64,000 nucleotides of DNA, taken from the NCBI GenBank assembly GCA_038380435.1, contig JAWZYU010000025.1, positions 28,062,707 to 28,126,706 on the forward strand, given 5' to 3'. Source of the stretch: Ryuthela nishihirai. Its lineage: Eukaryota; Arthropoda; Arachnida; Araneae; Heptathelidae. The notes beneath the pieces were generated by a model. It saw only the letters and a program-made list of their open reading frames with translations. It searched no databases and was not told the origin of the DNA. A program made the position numbers and the translations under genes. Below, piece after piece: positions 42,033 to 52,850 of the stretch; position 1 is the first letter of the stretch, and each line of letters opens with the position of its first letter.

Positions 42033-43549
42033 ACAAACTATGAAGACATAAGAACTTTTTGGTAAAAAAATACTTTATTATGAAAGAGAGGAAAAGGACA
42101 TCTTTAACTTTCCTTTATATTGATTCACTGTAAAAAAACTTGTGAAGAAAAATACATTATTGATCATTATTCGCTATTTGAAAAGAATCTTAAATATTAT
42201 TTTTATACATTTGACATCAAAATTTAAAAAAACAGATTTAATTAAAAATAACCAATTACTCCTCATAAAGGGAAAAAAGGAAACAATATAGAACTTGACC
42301 CAGCAACAAGAATGCTCGAAATAAACATTTCCTGGATGCAGAAACGATGGAGATGGTCGCTTAAAGGAGGATGCCCTACTTTCCGGAGGATCATGAACGG
42401 CAGAGGGATGCTGTGCAATGCAAGGAACGGAGTCGCCGCTCTGCGCACCGTTCGCAGCTTCAGACGGAGCTAGGAAGAAGAGTATGCAGTTGCCTATCGA
42501 CCGGATGAAACCGGAACTAGGCTAGCAGGGACAGACAGACAGATATACACACAACGACTGCCTTCAGAGGCGCTCTACGAGGAGGAGGTGGGTCATGAGG
42601 TGAGGTTCACGTGATGGTTCGACGCAGCAACATGGCGGGTAACTTTGGGGAGGGGGATCGGGGCTTAAGATGACAGGGAAGGGAAAATGTGAGCATCCTT
42701 ATACACTGATGTAGTGATTTACTTCATTTTTAAATGTTTAGTGAAATATAAGAGTTCGAATTTCAGGTTGTATATGATTAGTTTGCTGTTTTAGCTCATG
42801 AAATTGGCAAAGCGAAGTGGAAAGGTGTATGTCTTTCATTCTACTGAACATCGAAAGTTCTCAAAAGGTTTATGATCCGAAATAGCAGTTGAATAGTTTG
42901 CATAGATCATTTTCATTTTTCAAAAAATAAATTCGTTATATAAATGCATGTTTCATGTTCAAAGATCAACTAAATCGTATCTCGAAATATAAATTGTGAC
43001 AATTGTCCGTGAGACACACAACAGTTAGTAATCAATAAACGAAAATTATTGAATAACTGTATTTTTACAACGCTTTGTTCCAAGGTTTAGTCCAAATATC
43101 CCCCTTAACTAAGGCTTTAAATTAGAAAAAACTCTTCTCCGACACAAGCAGAGGTCTGAGAAGGAGAGACACAACCTTGAAAAAAAAAAACAATCCATAA
43201 GGTGAATTAACGGTGAATATAAAAATATTCAATATGAATATACGTATATTAATAATATAAACCTATTTAATATATAATTTATTAATTTTAATATAGGTAT
43301 ATTAATATAGTATATTAACGGTGAATATGAAAAAGTAGTGTTCTTAAGTTTTTTAAGAAAACTTGACCCGTTTAATATTATTACATTTTCAGGAAGATGA
43401 TGAAGAGATAAAGATCTAATCATTCAAGTTAATAAAAGAAATATATTAAAGTAAGCAAAAGTCTATGAAATATTTTGCATTATTAGCTCCATTATGGTAA
43501 AAAAAAAGGTTTTGTGAAATGCATTCTGTAAAAATATAAACAAATCGCC
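42033..43549. promoter_or_regulatory. non-repetitive stretch with a possible promoter-like patch
   Basis: The patch 42340-42680 is CpG-containing and richer in GC than its neighbours. It includes a CACGTGA motif at 42608-42614 and the YY1-like start context CAACATGGCGGGTAAC near 42628-42643. From there an ATG opens only 13 codons before a stop. The rest, especially 43200-43330, is strongly AT-rich. Confidence 0.18.
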
Positions 43550-43710
43550 GTCTGACAGGAGCCTGTCAGTGTAAATAAATCATAAACAATTTCTATAGAG
43601 TCATTTTTATAGCATGCAGACAAAAAATTTGCCTAATCCAGGATTTGAACTGATTAAAAAATACACCCCTTTTCAGCTTAGTCAAGCATACTAACAGCTG
43701 GCCCCATAGG
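43550..43710 (-). mobile_element. old SINE-2 copy
   Basis: The hairpin CTGACAGGAGCCTGTCAG is intact near 43552-43569. A diverged head with GGATTTGAACTG and CAAGCATACTAACAG follows at about 43640-43700. Confidence 0.6.
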
Positions 43711-44079
43711 GACTAATTTAAGAAATATTTCTACTGAAGAAATAGAACTAATTAATTAAAATCCCCGAAATTCTGGAATCCTGTTCTGAATTAAAGATTA
43801 TGTTTAACTTCATAATCTAGAATTTACCGAGTTTTAAATGAAATTACTTAGTGATAGGTTCCGCATTGCGTTATTGTTTAGTCCACTGGTATACTTACCT
43901 TTTTTGCGCCCTGCGCTTCTTTTACACTTTTAACCCCCACTCCTCATGAAATTCAAAACATTTTCTGTATAAAACTAGTTGAAATAATATTTACGGTGTA
44001 TAAAAAATTTACGAGATTTTCAATACTGTATGCAACAATTTCGAAGGTTTTACTGTCAAAACATGCATAAAAAAATAAA
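43711..44079. other. non-genic AT-rich stretch
   Basis: No gene or repeat recognised. Confidence 0.5.
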
Positions 44080-44270
44080 TACCCCCTCAAGCAGCTGCTT
44101 GCCACAGAGGTCTGACAGGAGCCTGTCAGTTTATATGCCACAGTAGAAGATCTGAGAGGATGGCAGGACCTCAGCAGAAAACAACACGAACATCCATGCC
44201 TTACCCGGGGCTCGAACCCAGGTCCCGTAGATCAGTAGCGAAGCGCGCTAACCACTCGACCACGGGATGG
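44080..44270 (-). mobile_element. SINE-2 copy, full length, with TSD
   Basis: ACATGCATAA flanks the copy near 44061-44070 and 44274-44283. All domains are present and the hairpin is perfect. Confidence 0.9.
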
Positions 44271-44289
44271 CTACATGCATAACTATAAA

Positions 44290-44402
44290 AATAAATAAAT
44301 ATCCTCCTGAAGCAGCTGCTTGCCACAGAGGTCTGACAGGAGCCTCTGTCAGTTTATATGCCAAAGTAGGTCTGAGAGGATGGCAGGACCTCAGCAGAAA
44401 AT
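44290..44402 (-). mobile_element. SINE-2 tail half
   Basis: The tail, the AGCAGCTGCT palindrome and the hairpin (with a 3-bp CTC insertion) are present up to CTCAGCAGAAAA; the head is missing. Confidence 0.82.
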
Positions 44403-44414
44403 TCTGTTGAAAAA

Positions 44415-44462
44415 CTCGAGTACGCCGCCATGGGGGAAGTGGAATCCAGTTGAGAACCACTG
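44415..44462. mobile_element. hAT right-end fragment
   Basis: GAGTACGCCGCCATGGGGG is followed by AGTTGAGAACCACTG, the terminus type seen in the 128-bp satellite and at 50933. Only this end is present. Confidence 0.5.
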
Positions 44463-45099
44463 GTTTAACAACTGTTACTGAGACAAAAGGACCACAATTT
44501 CTGAAACTTTTCACAATAATACATCTAAATCGGTTTCTCAAAAAAACCTAAAACTTTAAGAAAAATTCCTAAGCGTTTTCAGATGGATCCGTTATAGTGG
44601 CGATAAAAATCCTGCTTTCTATAATAATGTGACACATTCTTCCAGTTCTTTATTATTAAACTCTAGAGCAAATGTTTAATTTCTTCCTCATGCCTGCAGC
44701 TGATGCATAACTACCGTTAATTCGAGGATTCCCCGAGGATTTCGTTCAAATGGAGTGGCCCACATCGACATGTCAGAGAATCCCTTTTGTGTCCAATCAC
44801 TGGCCAAGTGTCTCGCGGCAGAGAAACAATCGCGGAATTCCTCGAGACAGAGCTTACAATGGCCTACTTGATCAGCGTTGCTTGACTGAGCTCTTCCGTT
44901 TCGTCACAGAAACTGCTTGAAATTCGGACGAGCAATGCTAACACACCTTTCCACAGCGGAAAGGGGATTCCGTTCCTGGAAGATGTGAGAGCATTATGCA
45001 AATACTTGACTTACTATTCTGATTTTTATTGCGCTCATAGAAGCAATTGTACTCACTTTTCTCTATCACATCCTTGTAGAAAAAACAGCAACACTAGGA
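44463..45099. other. non-repetitive stretch, no recognisable gene
   Basis: The stretch at 44690-44970 is somewhat richer in GC. No coding frame is convincing. Confidence 0.45.
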
Positions 45100-45473
45100 G
45101 GGGCGAGGGTGGCTCAGTCGGTAGCGCGGTAGTTCCCAGGTTCGAGTCCCAGCTGAATTAGAGTTGAGATTTATCTCAGCAAAATTTCTCGCCCTGCCCA
45201 CGGTCAGTAGGGGACATCGATGGGCTTGGAAAGGCCGCCGTCCGTCGGATGGGACCAGCTACTATTGTAGTATACTATTATAGTGTCCCCGTGTGCGGGA
45301 GAGACATACCCTGTGCACGTTAAAGAACACGCTGGATGGCCTTGACGGGAAGCTACCATCTGTCTCCCAACAGCTGTTCCAGTGGGTCTCCTCCCCCAAC
45401 CTTCTCAGAGCCTTCGGGGTCATTGTGACCTGGCCATTTAGCCCATTGTGTGCAAAAAAGTACCGCTCAGAGG
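45100..45473 (+). mobile_element. SINE-1 copy with anticodon-arm deletion and a replaced core segment
   Basis: About 15 bp between the A-box arm and the T-arm are deleted. In the core, the GTTAAGCCGTGG motif is replaced at about 45255-45285 by a local inverted sequence of the type CTACTATTGTAG/CTATTATAG. The tail stops at CAGAGG. Confidence 0.88.
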
Positions 45474-46235
45474 TTTGACCGTACTCTCATAGAAGAAATG
45501 CCTACTTTTCTACTTTTTCATTTCTAAAATTTTGATACTCCTCTCACAGAAACAATACTGACTTTGCTTTGTAGCTAGTTTTAAAAAAAAAATGAACTGC
45601 TGTTTTTGTTACTTCTTTGTAAGGCTACTAAATTTTTATTTATGTTTGAATATAAAGCAATAAAAGGGATACCATCAGTAGTAAACTGAAAATAAATAAC
45701 TGCAGCTTAATGTCTTAAAAATATATTTCTATTTTTGTGGTAAATAAATCTAAAAATGTTTAGAAGAAAACCAACCTCTTAAAATCTAACTCTACTCCTT
45801 ACCATGATGTAGGCATTAAGGAACTTTACTATAAGGGTTAAGTGTAGCCAGTGGAGGGCAGTTGACCTTGTGTGGATGAAGGCACAGAGTGACCTGATCC
45901 GAAGGCCAAACGATTACCAGGGGCAGTAGGAAATAAGGAAAAAAAAGATCAATGACTGACTCTGGTGAAGGCGGACATGGTTCCAAGTGCCAAGGAGTAG
46001 ACAATTTTCTGTGGGTATAGCCCTGTGCTTTTCTGTGGGATGTTATGACCTGTGATTTATCTGTGGACTCTTTTCAGTCCACAGATAACTCTGTGAACTG
46101 AATTGTCCTGTGTATTTAAATTGGTACTATATAAGGTAGTAACATGAGATAGAAATAAGCTCTATAGTGCTGACAGGTGTTTAAAATAAGTGCACAACTG
46201 CCCACTGGCTACCTCCCCATAAAATATAAAATAAA
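45474..46235. repeat. non-genic stretch with a dispersed duplicate
   Basis: The segment about 45623-45760 is duplicated at 47949-48067 (GGCTACTAAATTTTTATTTA, then AGTAGTAAACTG). I found no terminal repeats defining an element. Confidence 0.6.
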
Positions 46236-46429
46236 TACCTCCTCAAGCAGCTGCTTGCCACAGAGGTCTGACAGGAGCCTGTCAGTTTATATGCCATAGT
46301 AGAAGGTCTGAGAGGATGGCAGGACCTCAGCAGAAAATCGACACAATACAGCCATGCCTTAACCTGGGGCTCGAACCCAGGTCCCTTAGATCAGTAGCCA
46401 AGCGCACTAACCACTCGGCCATGGGACGG
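46236..46429 (-). mobile_element. SINE-2 copy, full length
   Basis: Tail, palindromes and head are all present; the B box is GGCTCGAACC on the plus strand. Confidence 0.88.
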
Positions 46430-46436
46430 CTAAATA

Positions 46437-46622
46437 ATACCCCTCAAGCAGCTGCTTGCCACAGAGTTCTGACACAAGCCTGTCAGTTTATATGCCATAG
46501 TAGAAGGTCTGAGAGGATGGCAGGACCTCAGCAGAAAAACGACACACACATCCATGCCTTACCCGGGGCTCGAACCCAGGTCCCTTAGATCAGTAGCCAA
46601 GCATGCTAACCACTCGGCCATG
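46437..46622 (-). mobile_element. second SINE-2 copy in tandem
   Basis: It follows the previous SINE-2 by about 8 bp in the same orientation. The hairpin has decayed to TGACACAAGCCTGTCAG. Together the two make a tandem dimer. Confidence 0.87.
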
Positions 46623-47304
46623 TAACTTGGCTTAATAAATAAATGTTGTTTTAAGATATCTGGCTGTTGAGCATTAATCGATGGGAGCAGATATAGAACA
46701 TCTTCTACACGAATGAAGAATAATGTTAAAAAAGCTAGGGGGTGCATAACAAGCATTATAAAACTTTACAAACTCTACATGAATTTTTTATAAAATGTAA
46801 ATATTACATTAAATGAGGGTTCTGTCTGAAACTTGGATTTCATTGCTAATTTTGTATGTTTAAAGAATGCTAAATATTGAATAAATGAATAAATAACATA
46901 TTTGGAAATAAGTAGGAATTATTCATAATTTTAATTTATTAATGATATGCGAGAATTCACAATAGTAATTTATTTTTTGGAACAATATAATGAGCACACC
47001 TAAAAATTTTGAACCTATCTTTTTCTCCAGTCAAGCACACTATCACCAAAACATTAGGACAGTGAAATACTGAAGATGTTTTGTAATAGTCTGGTGTTAA
47101 TTCAGATCTCCCTAGTCTCAAGAAGTTACAAAAATAATATTAATAATAAAAAAAAAACTAGATATTACACGAGTTTTTGAAAACTGGTCATGTGTATCTA
47201 GACTGCTTTGAGAATGCCCATGTTATATTAGGTGCCAGAAAAATTCGATGCTTCCCTACTGCTTAAATTAGCTTTTTATAGTAAAGTGTTACTGAAGATG
47301 GAGA
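46623..47304. other. non-genic AT-rich stretch
   Basis: No gene, SINE or MITE recognised. Confidence 0.5.
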
Positions 47305-47869
47305 TACACTACATTGCAAAAAGTGTCCGGACACTTTCATGTTAAGTGAATGAATAGTCACATTCAAATCTACCTAACTTTGAAAATAAACTTTTTACAG
47401 AAAAATGTCACTAGACATAAATTGATGATCTCGGTCAGAGCTCTTTAAATCTCTATTTACTATAATATTAATCTAATATTTAAAGAGTTATGGAAGCTAT
47501 AGTATTTAACAACAGATATTATCACACACACTTCCAAAACATTTTCCCCCAAATTGATGAAACTTCAAAAAATCCTTACACAAAATTCAAATATTACATT
47601 TATATTGTGAACAACTTGTTATAACAGTTGTGATTTAACATTTTAAAGTAAATTTTCAAAACTAGCAAAAGTTTCAGCTTCCATAACTCTTTAAATATTA
47701 GATTAATATTATAGAAAACAGAGATTTAGAGAGCTCTGACCGAGATCTTCAATTTATGTTTCGCGACTTTTTTTCCGTAAAAAGCTTATTTTCAAAGTTA
47801 GGTAGATTTAATGCGGTTATTTGTTCACTTAACATGAATGTGTCGGGACACTTTTTGCAATATAGTGTA
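47305..47869. mobile_element. MITE-B, complete foldback element
   Basis: The termini TACACTACATTGCAAAAAG and its inverted partner ending TTTTTGCAATATAGTGTA border the element, with TA at each end as in Tc1/mariner elements. Inverted arms of roughly 200 bp run inward (GTGTCC, CATGTTAAGTGAA, AACTTTGAAAATAA, TATTTAAAGAGTTATGG). No coding frame is present. Confidence 0.85.
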
Positions 47870-47948
47870 TATATCATCTATCTAAACCTGGGGCACCCAA
47901 ACTTTTTCCTACACAGTGGGTTACTTTTAATTTAGGATTTCTTTGTAG

Positions 47949-48067
47949 GGCTACTAAATTTTTATTTATGTTTGAATATAAAGTAATAAAAGGGATATCA
48001 TCAGTAGTAAACTGAAAATAAATAATTTAACTGTAGCTTAATTAATGTCTTAAAAATAAATCTAAAT
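47949..48067. repeat. duplicate of the 45623-45760 segment
   Basis: Close to its partner, with small indels (an extra TTAA). It directly precedes a second MITE-B piece. Confidence 0.7.
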
Positions 48068-48205
48068 GCACTATAATATTAATCTAATATTTAAAGAGTT
48101 ACGGGAGCTATAATATTTAACAACAGATGTTATCATACACACTTCCAAAACATTTTCCTCCAAATTGATGAAAACTTCAAAAATCCTTACACAAAATTCA
48201 TTTTA
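48068..48205. mobile_element. MITE-B interior fragment
   Basis: The order ACTATAATATTAATC, AAAGAGTTACGGGAGC, TTCCAAAACATTTTC matches the interior of 47305-47869. Ends are absent. Confidence 0.7.
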
Positions 48206-49908
48206 TTAAATTATTTCACACCATTTAAATAAGTATATATTTTAGGAGTATGTGCAAATAATTATTTCAATGTTTTCATTTTAAGTTTCTTAAGAGTGGC
48301 ATTGCTGCTTTTTAATATTTCAGCTTCCATAACTTTTAAATACCAACAACGTTTTTAAAATTTAGGGTAGATTAGATTAAGATTTTTTAAGACTAATAAT
48401 ATTTGGAGCTTGATATTATTTTTTTCTGAGTCCAAATAAATAACTTTTTGTGAGAAAAAAAAAATATGTACAAACTAAAAGAATTCTTTTAATAATTGTA
48501 AATATATCACATCTATTTATATGAGAAACAATTCTCAAATATGCATTTTAAAAATTTTACAACTAGTGTTCCTACATGGATACTGAAAGTGTTAAATTTA
48601 AATAGTGCAATATGAAGGCTTTTTTTATTATATCACATTAGTTTATTGTAATAAAAATCTTAATCCTTGTTGAAACAATTACAAATTCAGAAACCTTTTG
48701 ATTTATGCATGAAACTTAATGCCAGCACAGACATTACTATGCTTCATCTTAAAGCAGACAAAAAAAGATTGTTCTAAACCAAAATACTGTTAAAATTTGT
48801 GAAATATTACGAAAACACAGAAATTCTTATGCATTTTGCTGTATTTCTGCTTTCAGTAAGAATCATATATAACAGTAAAAAAAAATCATATAAGGAGGCC
48901 AACTGCTTTGGAGGTTTGACAGGAGTCTGTCAATTGCAGTTCACAAGATGATTGAAATTGATAAATCTTTCATTTACACACTACATTCTGCTACCTATTT
49001 CAAAATCCTATTGGAAGCAATTATCATGATTATGTATTCACAAAATCAGAACATTGAGATATCCGATTTTTATCACTTTGATAAAATTATTTAAAAAATA
49101 ATTACTTTCACAAATAAATTATTTCCAATAACAATTAACGAAGGTAGAAAAATATCCAATTTAGTCTGAAATTTCTGACGTGCTGGTAGGTGAATACTCT
49201 TTATATTTTTATGATCAGTAATTATTCTTAAATTAACAAAGTCAACTGTACTGGTTAATAATTTATGGATCTAATAATAATAACTGCTAATTTCTGATTC
49301 TGAAACGTGTTATTCATTACTAAAAACGCTATTAAATTTAAAATAGTGTGATTAGTAACTTACTTGGTAAACACCTAATGAAACCTCGCAATTCCAGTTC
49401 CTATTTCTTTTATAATCAGTAAAGTCATTTAATAATAGTGACAAAAACTTATTCTGGACAAAGAATTACTTTCAGGTATTATTTTTATGTCCTAATTCAT
49501 GGTAACATCGCATTACGCTAAAACCTTATCAAATCGATTGCTTCATTTTTTCCCCAGTAATTTTCTCAGTGTATCATCCAAAATAAGCTTAAAAGTATTT
49601 CGGTAGAGAAAGTCTATTAATAGTCGCACTTTTTTTCCGCTTTTAAATAGCAGCGTAGGCCAGTAACTAGGCCTAACGCTTTTCGCACTATTCTGCTTAG
49701 GGAGTATTATGGAACTTCAGAGTTAAGAGCTTTTGATGTACAAAGGTAAAATTCACCAACTGCATCTTGTGGAAAACAAAACGACTTAATGACAACCTAT
49801 TACTAAACTACAACAAGAATAAATTATTTCAGTAATGTTTACAAATCTTCACCTACGCATATTTAACTTCCTCCATTGCCATATTCCTTTCTCATATTTA
49901 TTTTCACG
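48206..49908. other. 1.7 kb of AT-rich DNA without recognised genes
   Basis: A likely SINE-2 hairpin remnant (GGAGGTTTGACAGGAGTC) lies at 48910-48927. A TTAAGAGTGGCATTGCTGC motif near 48290-48310 resembles MITE-B interiors. No coding frame of note. Confidence 0.5.
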
Positions 49909-49916
49909 CTCTAACC

Positions 49917-50258
49917 CAGTGGTTTCCAAACTTTTTTGATCAAGCAGTCCTAATATCAACAAAAATAATCACACCCCCCAATATGTATGAAGATATGTAT
50001 TTATAAGTCTACAATTGGAATAAGATGAAAATAAACTTCAAAATATAATTTAATGAGAACAGTGTAACTGAAGATATTTCATAATTTCTGCAAATTTTGG
50101 TATGACATCTTGCGATATAACGATTCGAAAGTCCAGTTTTAAGCTCTATTTTCCTTCATATTTTTTCTTTCCAAAAAAAAAAAGATATATTAGAATCATT
50201 AAATTTTCTTTGGGCACGCTCATGGATCAGCACTCGCACCGTACTTTGGAGACCACTG
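49917..50258. mobile_element. hAT-type MITE with perfect 8-bp TSD
   Basis: CTCTAACC flanks the element at 49909-49916 and 50259-50266. The left end is CAGTGGTTTCCAAAC; the right end, inverted, is CAGTGGTCTCCAAAG. The interior is AT-rich without a transposase. Confidence 0.9.
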
Positions 50259-50266
50259 CTCTAACC

Positions 50267-50623
50267 GCATACTTGATATTACTAAATAGCAACTATTATC
50301 TACCATATCGTGATTTAGCAAAAATCATTCTGAAGAAACTATAGTAAATGGGAAAATAACTATGATGAACTGTAAAATTATGTTTAAACGCGATCTTAAT
50401 TAAAAATTTAAGTCTTGAGACTTGTATTTATTTAAGCATTTTTAAGTCTTGATTGAACAGATATTATTTGACTTTTAGCTTCTGGAAAGTCTGAAGCAAC
50501 TTTGATTTTCGAAATTCTGGCTTTCATTTTTAATTTTGAGATTATTCTCGGTGATGACTAGGCAAACGTTATAGTTAAAAACTATTTGCAAATATGAAGT
50601 AAGTTCACATCTACTTACAGTTT
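50267..50623. other. non-genic AT-rich stretch
   Basis: No gene or repeat recognised. Confidence 0.5.
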
Positions 50624-50631
50624 GTGTAGAT

Positions 50632-50933
50632 CAAGAGATTCTCAGCGTGGGGTATGCAGTAAAATTTTTTGGGTTACGCCGTGAGAGCTCAAAAGTCGCT
50701 GGATCTAGTAACAAAGTCGCTGTTGGTAACACTGCTGTGCAAAAATGTCATTTTTTGTGTTTATCGATATATGTAATTTATGAATACAAAATTTAATGTG
50801 TGTGTGTGTATATATATGTTTTATTTTATTCCCATTGTTATTCTATAACTATAGTTTTATCTATCTATACAAGGGTAACGTCAGTTACACATTTCCAGGG
50901 GATACGTGAAGCATAAAAGTTTGAGAACCACTG
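50632..50933. mobile_element. hAT-type MITE, single-copy relative of the 128-bp satellite
   Basis: GTGTAGAT (50624-50631) and GTATAGAT (50934-50941) form an 8-bp TSD with one mismatch. The left end is CAAGAGATTCTCAGC; the right end, inverted, is CAGTGGTTCTCAAAC. After a GT/TA microsatellite near 50798-50817 the last 120 bp or so match the satellite unit at 9270-10164. Confidence 0.9.
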
Positions 50934-50941
50934 GTATAGAT

Positions 50942-51400
50942 AGTAATTAATAAAATAGATGGTAAAAAATAAATATTTCCAGATGATCATTTGAAACCAA
51001 AACCTGTGTTGTAAGTGAGAGATGTAATTCTTTTTCCAGTTTAATAAATTAGAAAACACGCAATTTCGAAGTTCGACATTCCTTTAATAAACGATCAAAA
51101 TTCTTGAGATCAAATAATCATTTGAAAACCAAAACGTGTTGTAAATATATACGATGAATTCTTTTTTCAGTTTTGTCACCAATATCAAACATTCTGACCT
51201 TAAAAATTAAAAAAATCATAAATTTCAAAGCTCGTTATTTATTATTAATATATAATTGTATTAAAATTCTTCTTAAAGCGATTACATTCTTGAGAATTCC
51301 TAAGGAAATGCAAGTATAAATGACGATAACAGACGAAAACTAGTCAACAAGAATCCAGTAAAATTACGAAAGAATGTGTTCTCGATCGTCACTTCCTATT
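50942..51400. repeat. imperfect tandem duplication of about 135 bp
   Basis: The ATCATTTGAAACCAAAAC motif and the following TGTAATTCTTTTTCCAG motif at about 50983-51042 recur, diverged, at about 51116-51174. A weaker AATTTCGAAG/AATTTCAAAG correspondence continues after each. Confidence 0.5.
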
Positions 51401-52640
51401 TTAGAAATCAAACTATTTTCTGACACAGCAACCACCGCAACCGGACACTGAGGATCACGTGACAAGCCAGATGCGTTCGGCCTGCTGACCTCGAAACCGT
51501 GACCTTCGGCTTTTGTTGCCGGAGTCCGCAGGGCTTCTCAACAAAGCCGAAGATCCCCAAAATCAGCAGTCTAAGAATTACATCGAGTACGATCAGAACA
51601 CTATCATTATAAACAGCAAAAAGGATACTTACCAGAAAATGGAGATTTCTAATACTGTAGAATTGTCGCACTGATTTGACGAGGTTCTGGCTATATTATC
51701 CTAGCGAGCAGCCTAAGCCGCGTGAACACAGAAAACTTCAATCCACCACAACTACCACTGACCTGCTGCACACCGCTCGTAGAGGTCAACTCACAGAGCA
51801 GGTCACTGAGGGGGGAGGGGAAGAGGTCACAAGCAAAGCACGTGACAAGCACACGATGTGGTGTGTCTGTACTCGCTTTGAACCTCACGGTTTTCTCGTG
51901 GTCTGCGAAGAAGTTGTTCTACTCAGAGCAGACTGAAGAACCGTCAGAAATCCTGGATTCCGTCTGGAACAGAAATTATATCATCCGCTGAATCAGACGA
52001 GCACACCGCCGGCGTCGAACACTGTGCACACACACCACCCTACGCGCGCACTACGAAGTGAACGACACAATCCACCACCAGAAGAACGGCACGCAAGAGG
52101 GGGAAAAACTTAAAATGGCGTAAGCGTTGTGTATGTGCGCGTGTATGTCTGTAATTCTCAGTCAAGGCTGGCCAAGTGCAGGGCTGAGGTGCTCCGGCAA
52201 CTATCACACGTCTAGCTAGCCTCTACCCTACACACACAATCTCTCACACCCGTACACACACTGCCACGCATGCGGGCCAGAGACAGACGCTGCGAGCGCA
52301 TGCGCGCACTGCCGTCACACGTCACTTCCTAAGTAGGCCAGTCAGGAGGATGCCCGACAGCCAATGGCGAGACAACTCGAGCCCTACTCTCGCCGACAGT
52401 TGCCTGTAAACACAGGAGTTGTGCGGTGGAGGGCCCACGGAGCCGGAGAGCGAATGTGAAGTAGTAGGTCACCACGAAACGACTGGAGTTGGGGAGCAAA
52501 AAATATATCTTGTTATAAAGCGGGGAGAGGTTTATCCGTTGGTGAGTTGAGTCGGCGATTGATGGTCGAAGACGTAGCGATCTTGCTACAAGTCTCTGTC
52601 TCTGTAGGTGACCCAATGACCAGAATTTGCGGATCCGATA
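51401..52640. promoter_or_regulatory. GC-richer, repeat-free segment; candidate host promoter or exon region
   Basis: This is the longest stretch without any transposon signature that is also clearly CpG-containing. It holds GATCACGTGACAAG near 51452, CA-rich microsatellite-like tracts at 52020-52060 and 52210-52270, GCATGCGC motifs near 52267-52305, CCAAT near 52359 and a TATAAAG at 52514-52520. A pyrimidine tract followed by TAG/GT lies near 52600-52611. Frames up to 95 codons exist on both strands without a domain. I infer a regulatory or first-exon region but cannot name a gene. Confidence 0.25.
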
Positions 52641-52850
52641 GAAAGGAAAGCTGACGATCGATTCGTTCGGTACACGCTATCACTGCTAGTTCACAAACTG
52701 GGTTAGCTCACAGCGAAAAGTTTCACTGCGATTCCATTTCGTTAAATAGAAACTCTGCGATTTTAAAACGTAATACTCGACTCTGATCGGTCAATAATTC
52801 GTTGTGATTATGGCAGCACAATAACGATGAGTTTGGACTTCGTCGAGCGG
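52641..52850. other. short unique spacer
   Basis: No recognised feature. Confidence 0.5.
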
